45,139 nt of DNA from Terriglobales bacterium (GTDB lineage Bacteria; Acidobacteriota; Terriglobia; Terriglobales; Acidobacteriaceae): NCBI GenBank assembly GCA_035454605.1, contig DATIGQ010000203.1, positions 1-45,139 of the forward strand, written 5' to 3'. Numbering within the stretch: the stretch's first letter is position 1; each line of letters starts with the position of its first letter. Positions 6,110-15,129 of the stretch are shown here, one piece after another. The notes beneath the pieces were generated by a model. The model saw only the letters and a list, made by a program, of their open reading frames with translations. It had not been told where the DNA came from and did no database searches. The position numbers were made by a program, and so were the translations under genes.

Positions 6110-8683
6110 ATGCCGGTCGCAGCGGGTACCAGGTTCGGCGTATACGAGGTGTTGGCTCCGTTGGGGGCGGGCGGCATGGGCGAGGTTTATCGGGCGCGCG
6201 ACCACAGCCTGGACCGCGAGGTCGCCGTCAAGGTGCTTCCCGCCCATCTAAGCCGTGATCCCGATCGTCTGCGGCGATTCGAGCAGGAGGCCCGCGCGGC
6301 CGCCGCTCTCAATCATCCCCATATCCTGACCGTGTTCCAGTTGGGGACGGACCCCAGCGGCTCGCCCTACGTGGTTTCGGAACTTCTCGAAGGTCAGACG
6401 CTTCGCGAAAGGCTGAATTCCGGTCCCTTGCCCGCACGCAAGGCGATCGACTACGCCATGCAGATGGCGAGCGGCTTGGCAGCGGCTCATAACAAGGGCA
6501 TCGTCCATCGCGATCTCAAGCCGGATAACCTATTCATTACAAAAGAGGATCGGGTCAAGATCCTGGATTTCGGCTTGGCCAAGCTGGTGGAGTGGGAAGG
6601 CGCGGGCTCGGACACCAGCGCCCCTACCCTGGAAAGCGGCACCCGGCCTGGCAGTGTCATGGGAACAGTCGGCTACATGTCCCCCGAACAGGTCCGCGGC
6701 CAGCCAGCCGACCACCGCTCGGACATCTTCAGCTTCGGTACCGTCCTGTACGAGATGCTTTCTGGCAAACGCGCCTTCCGTCACGACAGCGCCGTAGAGA
6801 CTATGAGCGCCATCCTGAAAGAGGACCCGCCCGAACTCGTCGAGACGAACCGTAGCATCTCGCCGGCTCTGGAGAAGGTCGTCCGCCACTGCCTGGAAAA
6901 GGATCCCAATCTGCGGTTCCAGTCGGCACGGGACGTTGGATTCTACCTGCGGGAGCTCTCGGGACTGACCGACATCAGCACAGCGGTTGCGCCTCGTCCT
7001 GAAGTGCGAATCCGCTGGCGCCGCTGGGCGCTCTTGAGTGCAACGCTCGCGGCAGTCGCGCTTGCAGTCTGGGCGGGCCTGCAACTCGGCAAGGCGGCGC
7101 CCCCTGCGTTTCAGCAGCTCACATTCCGTCGCGGGACGATTCACCAAGCGCGCTTTTCGGCCGATGGGCAGACTGTGGTCTATAGCGCCCGCTGGGACGG
7201 GGAATCGGCTCAGGTCTACTCCACCCGGCCGGAGAGTCCGGAATCCAGTCCATTGGCGCTGCCTCGGGGGAACCTTCTGGCGATTTCCTCCAAGGGAGAC
7301 CTGGCAGTCACGCTGGGCTGCCGGTGGATCGGTCTGCTGGGGTGTGTAGGTACTCTGGCGACCGTGCCTCTGTCGGGGGGAGCACCGCGTGAGAGTCTGC
7401 AAGACGTGGAGTGGGCGGATTGGTCCCCGGATGGGCAGCAGTTGACCATCGTGCGCTACGCAGACGGTCACGAACGCCTTGAATATCCCGTAGGGAAAGT
7501 GCTGGTCGAGACAACCGGACTCATCAGCCATCCCCGCGTCTCTCCCAAGAATGACGGCGTCGCCTTTTTGGAGCATCCACCGCGATCAGACGCAGGAGCG
7601 GTGAATTTCGTGGATCTTTCCGGGAAAAAGACATCTCTGTCCGGGGGCTGGAGCACGATTCAAGGATTGGCGTGGTCGCCGGATGGCAGAGAGCTGTGGT
7701 TCACGGGCACGCGCAGCGGCAGCGTGCGTGCGCTGTACGCGGTCACGCGTGGCGGCCAGGAGCGCCTGATCCTGCGCGAGGCCGCTAACCTGACGTTGCA
7801 CGACGTGGCGCGGGACGGCCGGGTGCTGCTCTCGCACGACCTGACGCGCCTAGGGGTCCTCGGCCTCCGGAGCGGCGAAACGCATGAGCGCGACCTCTCC
7901 TGGTTCGACTGGTCCATTGTCGAGGACATCAGCGAGGATGGAAGCTGGTTCGTTTTTGCCGAGAGCGGCGAAGCGGTCCGGGGCGAGCCGGTCATGTACA
8001 AGCGCGACATGGATGGCTCCCCGGCGGTGCGGCTAGGACCCGGCCGTGCGGACCGGATCTCGCCCGACGGAAAGTGGCTGTTGGCGCGAACCCTGGCTGT
8101 ACCCTCCCAGCTTGTGCGGATTCCGCGAGGTCCCGGCGAGACGCAGCCCGTGACATCGGACGAGATCGACCATCTGCGGGCCGGATGGTCTCCTGACGGC
8201 AAGCAGGTTGTTTTCTCCGGCATTGAACCCGGGGGGCGGCGGCGGAGCTACATCCAGGCGGTCGAGGGCGGCAAGCCGCGCCCCATCACCCCTGAGGGCT
8301 ATTCCGGCAGGATTCTTTCTCCTGACGGCATGCATCTCCTCGCCTATTCGAGCAGCAAGCGAAGTGACGACATCAAGGTGTTGCTATTTCCCGTCGATGG
8401 CGGCGAACCAAAACCGGTGCTCGGCATTCTGGAAAACGAGGAAGAAGCTGGTTGGAGCGCAGACGGAAGGCTGATTGTTTTCCAGGCCAACCAGGTTCCC
8501 TCGAAGGTATTCCTGGTGGACACTGCGACCGGCCGACGAGAATTGTGGAAGGAACTCAAACCCGGAGATCCTTCCGGCGTCCTCGGCCTCTATGGCTTCC
8601 GCTCGAGCCGGTCCGGAAGCGCCTATGTCTACGGCTACATGCGGATCCTTTCGGATCTCTATCTCGTCGACGGACTGAAATAA
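6110..8683 (+). CDS. Transmembrane Ser/Thr protein kinase with PD40/TolB-like sensor domain
   Basis: The 857-residue protein has an N-terminal eukaryotic-type kinase domain (about residues 8-285) with all key parts: glycine loop GAGGMGEVY, Lys41 in VAVKV, catalytic Asp135 in HRDLKPDN, DFG at 153, and GTVGYMSPEQ in the activation segment. One membrane helix follows (about 307-326). The C-terminal 530 residues contain repeated SPDG/SADG blades (FSADGQTVVYS, WSPDGKQVVFSG, LSPDGMHLL), typical of a WD40-like beta-propeller facing the periplasm. This architecture is common in Acidobacteriota. It probably senses an extracytoplasmic signal and phosphorylates cytoplasmic proteins; the ligand and targets are unknown. 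The start at 6110 is favoured by the promoter at 6068-6096. It lies between the candidate peptide gene and the convergent exporter operon (9 bases between stops), so a role in controlling that system is possible but unproven. Confidence 0.92.
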   Translation: MPVAAGTRFGVYEVLAPLGAGGMGEVYRARDHSLDREVAVKVLPAHLSRDPDRLRRFEQEARAAAALNHPHILTVFQLGTDPSGSPYVVSELLEGQTLRERLNSGPLPARKAIDYAMQMASGLAAAHNKGIVHRDLKPDNLFITKEDRVKILDFGLAKLVEWEGAGSDTSAPTLESGTRPGSVMGTVGYMSPEQVRGQPADHRSDIFSFGTVLYEMLSGKRAFRHDSAVETMSAILKEDPPELVETNRSISPALEKVVRHCLEKDPNLRFQSARDVGFYLRELSGLTDISTAVAPRPEVRIRWRRWALLSATLAAVALAVWAGLQLGKAAPPAFQQLTFRRGTIHQARFSADGQTVVYSARWDGESAQVYSTRPESPESSPLALPRGNLLAISSKGDLAVTLGCRWIGLLGCVGTLATVPLSGGAPRESLQDVEWADWSPDGQQLTIVRYADGHERLEYPVGKVLVETTGLISHPRVSPKNDGVAFLEHPPRSDAGAVNFVDLSGKKTSLSGGWSTIQGLAWSPDGRELWFTGTRSGSVRALYAVTRGGQERLILREAANLTLHDVARDGRVLLSHDLTRLGVLGLRSGETHERDLSWFDWSIVEDISEDGSWFVFAESGEAVRGEPVMYKRDMDGSPAVRLGPGRADRISPDGKWLLARTLAVPSQLVRIPRGPGETQPVTSDEIDHLRAGWSPDGKQVVFSGIEPGGRRRSYIQAVEGGKPRPITPEGYSGRILSPDGMHLLAYSSSKRSDDIKVLLFPVDGGEPKPVLGILENEEEAGWSADGRLIVFQANQVPSKVFLVDTATGRRELWKELKPGDPSGVLGLYGFRSSRSGSAYVYGYMRILSDLYLVDGLK

Positions 8684-8692
8684 GTCGAGGGC

Positions 8693-11584
8693 CTAGGCCA
8701 TCTGCCGCGCCATGAGCTGCGCAAAAAGGCCGGGCTGCGATGCCAGTTCGTTGAAGGTTCCCTTTTGCAAGACGCGTCCCCCCTGGATCACGTAGATGCT
8801 GTCGGCGTGACGCACCGTACTCAGCCGGTGCGCTACCAGGAGGCGAGTGATTCGCAGGCGCTTCAGATTTTCGCTCACGATGGCTTGGGTGCGGTTATCG
8901 AGGGCGCTGGTGGCTTCATCCAGGATGAGGATGCGCGGTTTGGAGACCAGCGCCCTCGCCAGGAGCAAGCGCTGCCGCTGCCCGCCAGACAGGTTGCTTC
9001 CCCCTTCGGAAACCATGGTGAACATGCCCATGGGCATCTGCTCGATGTCCTCGGCAAAGGCAGCATGGCGGGCCGCTTCCCACGCTTCTTCCATCGTGCA
9101 GACACTGCTGCCGGCGATGTTGTAAAAGATGGGGCCGGCGATGAGACGATTCTCTTGCAGCACCACGCCCATCTGCCGGCGCACAGCCTCGCAGTTCAGG
9201 CCGCTCAAGTCTTGCCCGTCCAGATATACAGTGCCGATCAGTGGCGCCTCAAAACCGAGCAATAGGTTCAAGATGCTGGATTTCCCGCTGCCGGAAGGTC
9301 CTACGAGCGCAATGCACTCGCCAGCCCCGGCTTCGATCGAGACATCATCGAGCGTCAGCGGGCCGTCGGCCCGGTAACGAAACGTGACGTGATCGATGGA
9401 AAAACGTCCGGTGAGCACGCCGGGGTCGGCATCGGAGGAGCTCTGTTCAGTCTCAGCATCCAGAATGGAGCGGGCGCGGCGCCACAGGCTGGTCACAGTC
9501 ACCAGCGACTGGCTCGTTTCGCCCACGGTGACGACGCCGGCCAGCACCATGCCGAAGGCGGCGCTGAAGGCCAGGAAGGAACCCAACGCCATGCCGTCCG
9601 CCAGACCTTCCTGCGCTCGCCGCACGGCATCGGCCGCGAGGGGAAACACCACCGCTAGCGATACCGCCGGAAGCACGCCATTCGAGATCGCAACCGTGTC
9701 CTGAAGCCCGCGCAGCCGGTCCACCAGCTTCTGTTTTTCGCCGTACTCCCTGGCCCAACGGGCAAACGCCCGCTGCTCGGCGCCAGCCACGCGCAGTTTC
9801 GGCACCGCGTTGATGAGCTGCACCACCAGTCCGGTCAGCTCGCCCTCCTCCTTCTGCAGCCGCGGAATGAGGGCCGAGGCCCGATAGGCGCAGGTGCTGG
9901 TCAGGAACAGTGCCACCAGCGTGATTGCCAATCCCAGAACAGCCAGCGTGGAGTTGAAGTAGAACATCAGTCCCAGGTTCAACAGAGAGGCAAACCCCGT
10001 GAACAACGCGTTCAGGGTGCTGCCGCTCAGGTTCCGCTGGATTTCCGATACGGCGTTGGCGCGCGCGTGCAGATCGCCGGTGGTGAACTGGCGGAAGAAC
10101 GATGTCGGGACGCGCATCAGTCGATCCCATACGGCCGCCTGCAGCGTAGAGGCGCCGGCCACTTCGAGCCGCAAGCTGTTCAATGTCTGGGCCGCGCGGA
10201 AGATCGTGGCACCGAGAGTGGCAGCGACGAGCCCGAAGGCCACCTGGAGCATCACCCGACGGTCGGCATCCGGAATGGCCATATCGATGAGGACCGCTGT
10301 GAGCAGCGGCACCGCCATGCCCACCAGCGTGGCGGCAAGGCCCGAAAGCATCACCACCCACGCCTCGTGGGCCTGGCCGCGAAGGGCGAAGCGAACCGCA
10401 GCCCGCAAATCGGCGCGGGCGGGAAGGCTGGGATACAAAGTGTGGGCGACCGGCACGAGCGTCTGTGCGGTCTCGCGATCCACAGGAATGCGGCGCATCT
10501 CGGCGAAGTCGCGGATTTCGTACCCTCGCCCGCGCCGATCCCGCAACAGGGCGACGGGGCGCTGCTCGGGACTGAGATATCCCAGCAACGGACCCGCGTC
10601 CTTCGTCCACCAGTCTGGGGGTAACGTCGTCCGTCGGCTGCGGATACCCGAAGCGCGCAAGACCCGCTGCAGATCGTCCCGGTCTCCCTTGCCCGAACCC
10701 TCGGGGACCCGAACTTCCATCCCCAAGGCACCGGCCACGGCGCGCACCGCAGCTACCAGGGGCGTGCCGTCGGAGACGGTCGGTTCCTCGCGAACCGGGG
10801 AGACCAGCGCCGCGAGCCGGGCGACAGCGCTTCGTGTCGCCTGCGCATCGAGCCACTGGCGACGCAGGAATCTCTCTTCCTCCGCTATCTTGCGCCCCTT
10901 ATCGCCCATTTCCAGGGAGCGCATGAAGTAGGTCCCTAGGAGATCCAAGCCGCTAAGGCACGCATTCTCATCCTGAATGGCACCCGACGGCTGAAGCACA
11001 AGGGAGGTTTCCTCGGTGGCTTGGAGCCATGTGCCTCCGCCCAGCGGGTAAATCCCATGCGCCGAGGTCAGAAGCAGTTCTGGTACGCCAAGGAAGCAGA
11101 CAGCTCCGCGTTCAACCTTGATCCAGACGACCTGGGCCGGTTGCGGCCCTATGCGCTCCCCCGGCCGCAGGGCGACCGATTGAGCGCCGTCGACGTTGAC
11201 GGTGACAGGCGAATCGCCTTCAGCTTCGATGGCGCTACCCAGGTTGCGGATCCAGCGCTCGAGTAGCGAGAGCGCCTGGTGGTCTCCTCCGGCAAGCGCG
11301 TGGGCCAGTTCGCGGCGCGAGCCAGGCAGCAAGCGAACCGGCTCAAGGGCAACCGCGACCAAACGCATGTCGGTCTCGCGGTTGCCGGTCGCGGCCGGTA
11401 CCAGTAGTTGCCCGCCAGCCACGGTGAACAAGAGGCGACGCTCGCCTTTGCCATGCTCGTTCGCCGCGTACACAGCTACGAGGCCAGACTCGACCAGCCA
11501 TAGAGTGTCGGCATGGTCGAGAAGGATGGGCTCGTTACCCTCCACCGGGATCGAATCCGCGGCCAGTCTGTCGCCGAAGTTCAA
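8693..11584 (-). CDS. NHLM-type peptide export ABC transporter, permease/ATP-binding subunit (second ABC gene)
   Basis: The 963-residue protein is a half-transporter with a long N-terminal extension. Residues 1-270 resemble a degenerate cyclic-nucleotide-binding fold (LVESGLVAVYAA) and lack peptidase residues; about 270-390 may be a degenerate C39-like segment. An ABC membrane domain follows (hydrophobic from about 415). The nucleotide-binding domain has Walker A GPSGSGKSS near residue 762, signature LSGGQRQR, Walker B LILDEATSALD and the switch His in VAHRLS, so it should be active. The layout fits the NHLM bacteriocin-system ATP-binding protein (TIGR03797-like). The start is a TTG at 11584 overlapping the previous stop (TTGA); the first ATG is 72 codons in and would remove part of the domain. 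It is the last gene of the export operon and probably forms a heterodimer or paired transporter with the C39 protein. Confidence 0.82.
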   Translation of the reverse strand: MNFGDRLAADSIPVEGNEPILLDHADTLWLVESGLVAVYAANEHGKGERRLLFTVAGGQLLVPAATGNRETDMRLVAVALEPVRLLPGSRRELAHALAGGDHQALSLLERWIRNLGSAIEAEGDSPVTVNVDGAQSVALRPGERIGPQPAQVVWIKVERGAVCFLGVPELLLTSAHGIYPLGGGTWLQATEETSLVLQPSGAIQDENACLSGLDLLGTYFMRSLEMGDKGRKIAEEERFLRRQWLDAQATRSAVARLAALVSPVREEPTVSDGTPLVAAVRAVAGALGMEVRVPEGSGKGDRDDLQRVLRASGIRSRRTTLPPDWWTKDAGPLLGYLSPEQRPVALLRDRRGRGYEIRDFAEMRRIPVDRETAQTLVPVAHTLYPSLPARADLRAAVRFALRGQAHEAWVVMLSGLAATLVGMAVPLLTAVLIDMAIPDADRRVMLQVAFGLVAATLGATIFRAAQTLNSLRLEVAGASTLQAAVWDRLMRVPTSFFRQFTTGDLHARANAVSEIQRNLSGSTLNALFTGFASLLNLGLMFYFNSTLAVLGLAITLVALFLTSTCAYRASALIPRLQKEEGELTGLVVQLINAVPKLRVAGAEQRAFARWAREYGEKQKLVDRLRGLQDTVAISNGVLPAVSLAVVFPLAADAVRRAQEGLADGMALGSFLAFSAAFGMVLAGVVTVGETSQSLVTVTSLWRRARSILDAETEQSSSDADPGVLTGRFSIDHVTFRYRADGPLTLDDVSIEAGAGECIALVGPSGSGKSSILNLLLGFEAPLIGTVYLDGQDLSGLNCEAVRRQMGVVLQENRLIAGPIFYNIAGSSVCTMEEAWEAARHAAFAEDIEQMPMGMFTMVSEGGSNLSGGQRQRLLLARALVSKPRILILDEATSALDNRTQAIVSENLKRLRITRLLVAHRLSTVRHADSIYVIQGGRVLQKGTFNELASQPGLFAQLMARQMA

Positions 11585-13791
11585 GATGGCGTCGCCTCCG
11601 TAAGCGCCTCGCCCTCGCTGGCCAGGAGCGTCCGGTAGTGCCCTTCCTCAGCCCACAACTGCTCGTGGGTGCCGCGCTGTGTGACCTTGCCCCGGTCGAG
11701 CACGATGATCTCGTCGCAATCACGGATGGTGCTGAGCCGGTGGGCCACGATGATGCACGTGCAACCCCGGCGACGGATGTTTCGATCCACGAGCTTCTCG
11801 GTTTCCGCGTCGAGCGCACTGGTGGCTTCGTCCATCACCAGGATCGAGGGGCGGTTCACGAGGGCGCGCGCGATCTCCAGTCGTTGCACCTGGCCGCCGC
11901 TCATGTTGGCCGCGCGCTCCAGAAGCTGGCTGTTATAGCCACCGGGCAGGAAGGCGATGGCCTCGTCGATGACCGCATCCCAGCAAGCCTGGTCGATCTG
12001 TTCCTCGGGGACACTGGCGTCCCACAGCGTCAGATTCTCGCGCACCGTGCCAGCGAACAGCACGATATCCTGCTCCACCATGGCGATGGAATTGGTGAGT
12101 AGCTCCCTCGGCAGAGTCGAGCGTTCCTCGCCGTCGAAGAGGATTTCACCGCTCCAGGGCTCATAGAGACCTGCCACCAGCTTGCTGATGGTGGACTTGC
12201 CCGACCCCGTCGAGCCGATCAGTGCCACCCGCTGCCCGGGTTGGAGGCGAAAGGAAAGGTCTTCGATCAGCGGCGGGGCGGCGCGGTTGTATCCAAAGGT
12301 GAGGTTACGGACGTCGACGTACCCTGCCAATCGTACCGGATGCCGACTGGCGACCCACGGAACCGACAACCGGGTGGCACGCTCCTTGGAGTTCTCCAGC
12401 ACGTCGTCGAGCCGGCTCAGGTCGCCTTCCAGCTCTTGCATGACGGCACCGAAGCCCATCAGGTTGTTCACCGGCAGCAAAAAGCTGGCAGTCAGGGCCT
12501 GGAAGGCGATCAGCATGCCGATGGTGAGCGTCCCGCCCAGCACACGGTACCCACCCACTACCAAGATGAGCGTGGTCATCAGGAAGGCCAGAAAGCCGGG
12601 CAGCAGGCCGAGGTAGTGATTGGCGAGCGCCATCCGCTGGGAAGTGTTCACGGTCTTGGCATAGTGGCCCGACCAGCGGGCGAAGAAATCGTTCTCTAGC
12701 GCGGAGGCCTTCAGCGTGCGGATGCCCTGCAAGCCCGAGATGGCTACCGCATGCGTCATGCCGAGGTCATGCGCGAGCTTCAGGTTCGTGTCTTTGCGGC
12801 GACGGGCAATGGCCTGCAGCGCCATCACGTTCACAACCGCCAGGGCCAGGGCAATGACCGTCAGGACGGCATCGAACTGCAGCATCACCGCGGCGTAGAA
12901 CACCGTCATGCCCAGACCGACCGCGGTGGTTGCCAAGCGACCCGAGAGCGCATCGGCCACCTTATCGTTCAGGTACAGGCGGCTGCTGATCTCGCCGCTG
13001 AACCGCTGCGCGTAGTAGGAGACCGGAAGCTGCAACAGGTGCCAGAGGAATCGACTGGACATGGCCACGGAGAGCTTCATGCGGAGCCGTCGCAGAACTC
13101 TCTGCTGCATCAGAGAAAGAACAAACTGGAGCGCTGCGGCCACCAGCAACGCCAAGACAATGGGTCGCAGCCAGTCTTGCAGCCGGCGGATCAGCACGTC
13201 GTCGATGAAGACCTGGGTCAAGGCAGGCACTGTGATTCCAGGCAGGACCAGCAGGAAGCCCGCCAGGATGCAGAACAGCAAACTGGTGCGCGATCCGTCC
13301 AGCCGGGTTCGCAAGCCTTCCACGACGCTGGGCTTGCGGCCACCGCGCTCGAATTGCGGTCCCGGCTCCATGGCCAGAACCACCCCGGTATAGGACTCGT
13401 CGAATTCCTGTTCACTGACGGAACGCGGTCCGGTTTCAGGATCGTTCAGAAGAAACTGACCGTTCTTGTAGCCCTCAACCACCAGGAAGTGGTTGAAGTT
13501 CCAGAAGACAACATAGGGATAGCGGAGTTCGTGCAGGGATGAGAGTTCCTTCTTGTACCCCTTGGCGTTCAGGCCGTAGCGGCGTGCGGCCGCGACGACG
13601 TTGGAGGCCTTGCTGCCGTCGCGCGAGACGCCGCAGTCCTGCCGCAACTGAGCCAGGGGCACGATGCGCCCGAAGTAGCCGAGAATGATGGCCAGCGATG
13701 CTGCCCCGCACTCCACCGCCTCCATCTGAAGCACGGTCGGTGTGCGGACCCGTCCTTCGCGGTATTGCGGCGGTTGGCTAGTAGGTTCCAC
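11581..13791 (-). CDS. NHLM-type export ABC transporter with N-terminal C39 peptidase
   Basis: The 736-residue protein has the three classical parts of a peptidase-containing ABC transporter. The C39 domain (about 15-145) has catalytic Cys28 in MEAVECGAASL, His101 in NFNHFLVVEGY and Asp117 in LLNDP, so the protease that removes double-glycine leaders looks intact. A membrane domain follows (about 165-460), then a nucleotide-binding domain with Walker A IGSTGSGKST, signature MSGGQ, Walker B LVMDEATSALD and VAHRLS. It would cut and export a leader-bearing peptide across the inner membrane. The layout matches NHLM peptidase/permease/ATPase proteins (TIGR03796-like). The start is a GTG at 13791 overlapping the adaptor gene by 14 bases; the stop overlaps the next start. 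The only candidate substrate in the window is the peptide at 5756-5914. Confidence 0.9.
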   Translation of the reverse strand: MEPTSQPPQYREGRVRTPTVLQMEAVECGAASLAIILGYFGRIVPLAQLRQDCGVSRDGSKASNVVAAARRYGLNAKGYKKELSSLHELRYPYVVFWNFNHFLVVEGYKNGQFLLNDPETGPRSVSEQEFDESYTGVVLAMEPGPQFERGGRKPSVVEGLRTRLDGSRTSLLFCILAGFLLVLPGITVPALTQVFIDDVLIRRLQDWLRPIVLALLVAAALQFVLSLMQQRVLRRLRMKLSVAMSSRFLWHLLQLPVSYYAQRFSGEISSRLYLNDKVADALSGRLATTAVGLGMTVFYAAVMLQFDAVLTVIALALAVVNVMALQAIARRRKDTNLKLAHDLGMTHAVAISGLQGIRTLKASALENDFFARWSGHYAKTVNTSQRMALANHYLGLLPGFLAFLMTTLILVVGGYRVLGGTLTIGMLIAFQALTASFLLPVNNLMGFGAVMQELEGDLSRLDDVLENSKERATRLSVPWVASRHPVRLAGYVDVRNLTFGYNRAAPPLIEDLSFRLQPGQRVALIGSTGSGKSTISKLVAGLYEPWSGEILFDGEERSTLPRELLTNSIAMVEQDIVLFAGTVRENLTLWDASVPEEQIDQACWDAVIDEAIAFLPGGYNSQLLERAANMSGGQVQRLEIARALVNRPSILVMDEATSALDAETEKLVDRNIRRRGCTCIIVAHRLSTIRDCDEIIVLDRGKVTQRGTHEQLWAEEGHYRTLLASEGEALTEATPS

Positions 13792-15094
13792 TTACGGACC
13801 TCAGGAAGGGCAGCAGGTAGGTGATAGGCGCACGCTCCTCCACCGCTACCCGTACCGAGTTCGTCGTCCCTGGGGAGAGCTTCAGTTCTGGGCCTTTGGA
13901 GGCGGACCACCGGTAGCCGCTGTAGGTGCTGGAATCTCCTTCCAGATCGGCGGTCACCTGGATGTAGGCGCCGGGAGGCATGATTTTCTGCGCCACTTCT
14001 ACGCTACCGATCAGGCTGACCGCACCCTCACGGCTGACCGGAAACGGCGAGACTACGTTGACCGACCCCACGATGCCGCCAAAGCGCTGACGCTCCACGG
14101 TGTCAGGTGTGATTTGCACGGGCATCCCGGGCCGGATCTTCTTTCCGTCACCCACCGAGAAATACAGCAACCCGACCAGCGACGCGCTGTCCCCGCTTGT
14201 ATCCATGCGTGCGACCGGGGTGCCGGCAATCATGTACTGGCCGGGAGTACCTGCTACTTCGACCACGCGGCCTCCGTGGTCGCACCGAACCTCGCTGCTC
14301 TTCCGCAGTTCGGCCTCGTCCTCCGCGATGCGCCCTTCCAGTTGGCGCATTTGCACCTGACGCTGCGTGGTGGCTTCCATGATCTCCCGCGCAAACCCCT
14401 TGTCGCTGGTCTCTGTCTGTTTCAGTTCGTCCTGCACCTGTTGCAGGCGCGCATACATCAGGCTGATCTTCCCCTGGTTGTTGGCGTAGTCCTTCTCTGC
14501 GTCCACCAGGTCCCCGGCGGTTTCCGCAATCAGCCCCAGGTCCTTCACATGTCGCAGACTCTCGAGTCTCTTCTTCAAAAAGGACTCCATCCTTTCCGCT
14601 TCACCCAACTCCGTCTGGAAGTTACGGGCCTGCAACTGCAATGTCTTCCTGGCCAGGTCGTACTGCTCACGATGCAATCTCATCTGCTCGGACTGAAGAA
14701 CCGATTTGGCCCGATGTTGCGCCTGCAGTTCGACCAGCAGCGAGCGGTTCTCCTGCACGCGGCGCCAGATTTCGCCCTGGTCGATGTGCCCGATCACTTG
14801 GCCCGGGCGCACCACATCGCCCACGCGTATGCCGAGTAATTCGAGCCTCCCCGAAGCGGGCGCCGGGCAGTCCAGCACCCGCCGCGGGATGACGAAAACA
14901 CCGCGGCCGGTGACGGTCGTGGGGATTCGGCCGACGACGCTCCAGATCAGAACCACCACCAGCAGCGCTGCGGCTGACCACAGCAGCATCCAGTCCTGCG
15001 GGCGCACGACCACCATCAGTTCGTCGATCTTCTCGGGGGAAGAAATGTTCTCTAGCGCCCTCTTGCGATAGATGTCCGACTTACTACCGAGCAT
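13778..15094 (-). CDS. NHLM-type export system HlyD-family adaptor protein
   Basis: The 438-residue protein has a short cytoplasmic N-terminus (with the sequence RKRALENISSPEKIDEL, typical of NHLM secretion proteins), one membrane helix at about residues 35-55 (MLLWSAAALLVVVLIWSVV), a lipoyl-like half (GRLELLGIRVGDVVRPGQVIGHI), a long coiled-coil region (about 110-270, rich in Glu, Gln, Arg) and a C-terminal beta-barrel region. This is the plan of HlyD-type periplasmic adaptors (TIGR03794-like) that join an inner-membrane ABC exporter to an outer-membrane channel. No TolC-like channel gene is in the window, so one must be shared from elsewhere if export goes to the outside. The ATG at 15094 lies 35 bases after the cyclic-nucleotide-fold gene. 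Confidence 0.88.
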   Translation of the reverse strand: MLGSKSDIYRKRALENISSPEKIDELMVVVRPQDWMLLWSAAALLVVVLIWSVVGRIPTTVTGRGVFVIPRRVLDCPAPASGRLELLGIRVGDVVRPGQVIGHIDQGEIWRRVQENRSLLVELQAQHRAKSVLQSEQMRLHREQYDLARKTLQLQARNFQTELGEAERMESFLKKRLESLRHVKDLGLIAETAGDLVDAEKDYANNQGKISLMYARLQQVQDELKQTETSDKGFAREIMEATTQRQVQMRQLEGRIAEDEAELRKSSEVRCDHGGRVVEVAGTPGQYMIAGTPVARMDTSGDSASLVGLLYFSVGDGKKIRPGMPVQITPDTVERQRFGGIVGSVNVVSPFPVSREGAVSLIGSVEVAQKIMPPGAYIQVTADLEGDSSTYSGYRWSASKGPELKLSPGTTNSVRVAVEERAPITYLLPFLRSVSGTY

Positions 15095-15129
15095 GGCCAG
15101 TCCTCCGCGTCATCCTCTCAGTGAGGGTG

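Noticed and set aside
9453-10856. 467-codon minus-strand ORF inside the second ABC transporter gene
   Set aside because: It is an alternative frame of the same strand with no ABC motifs; the 963-codon frame holds Walker A, signature and Walker B.
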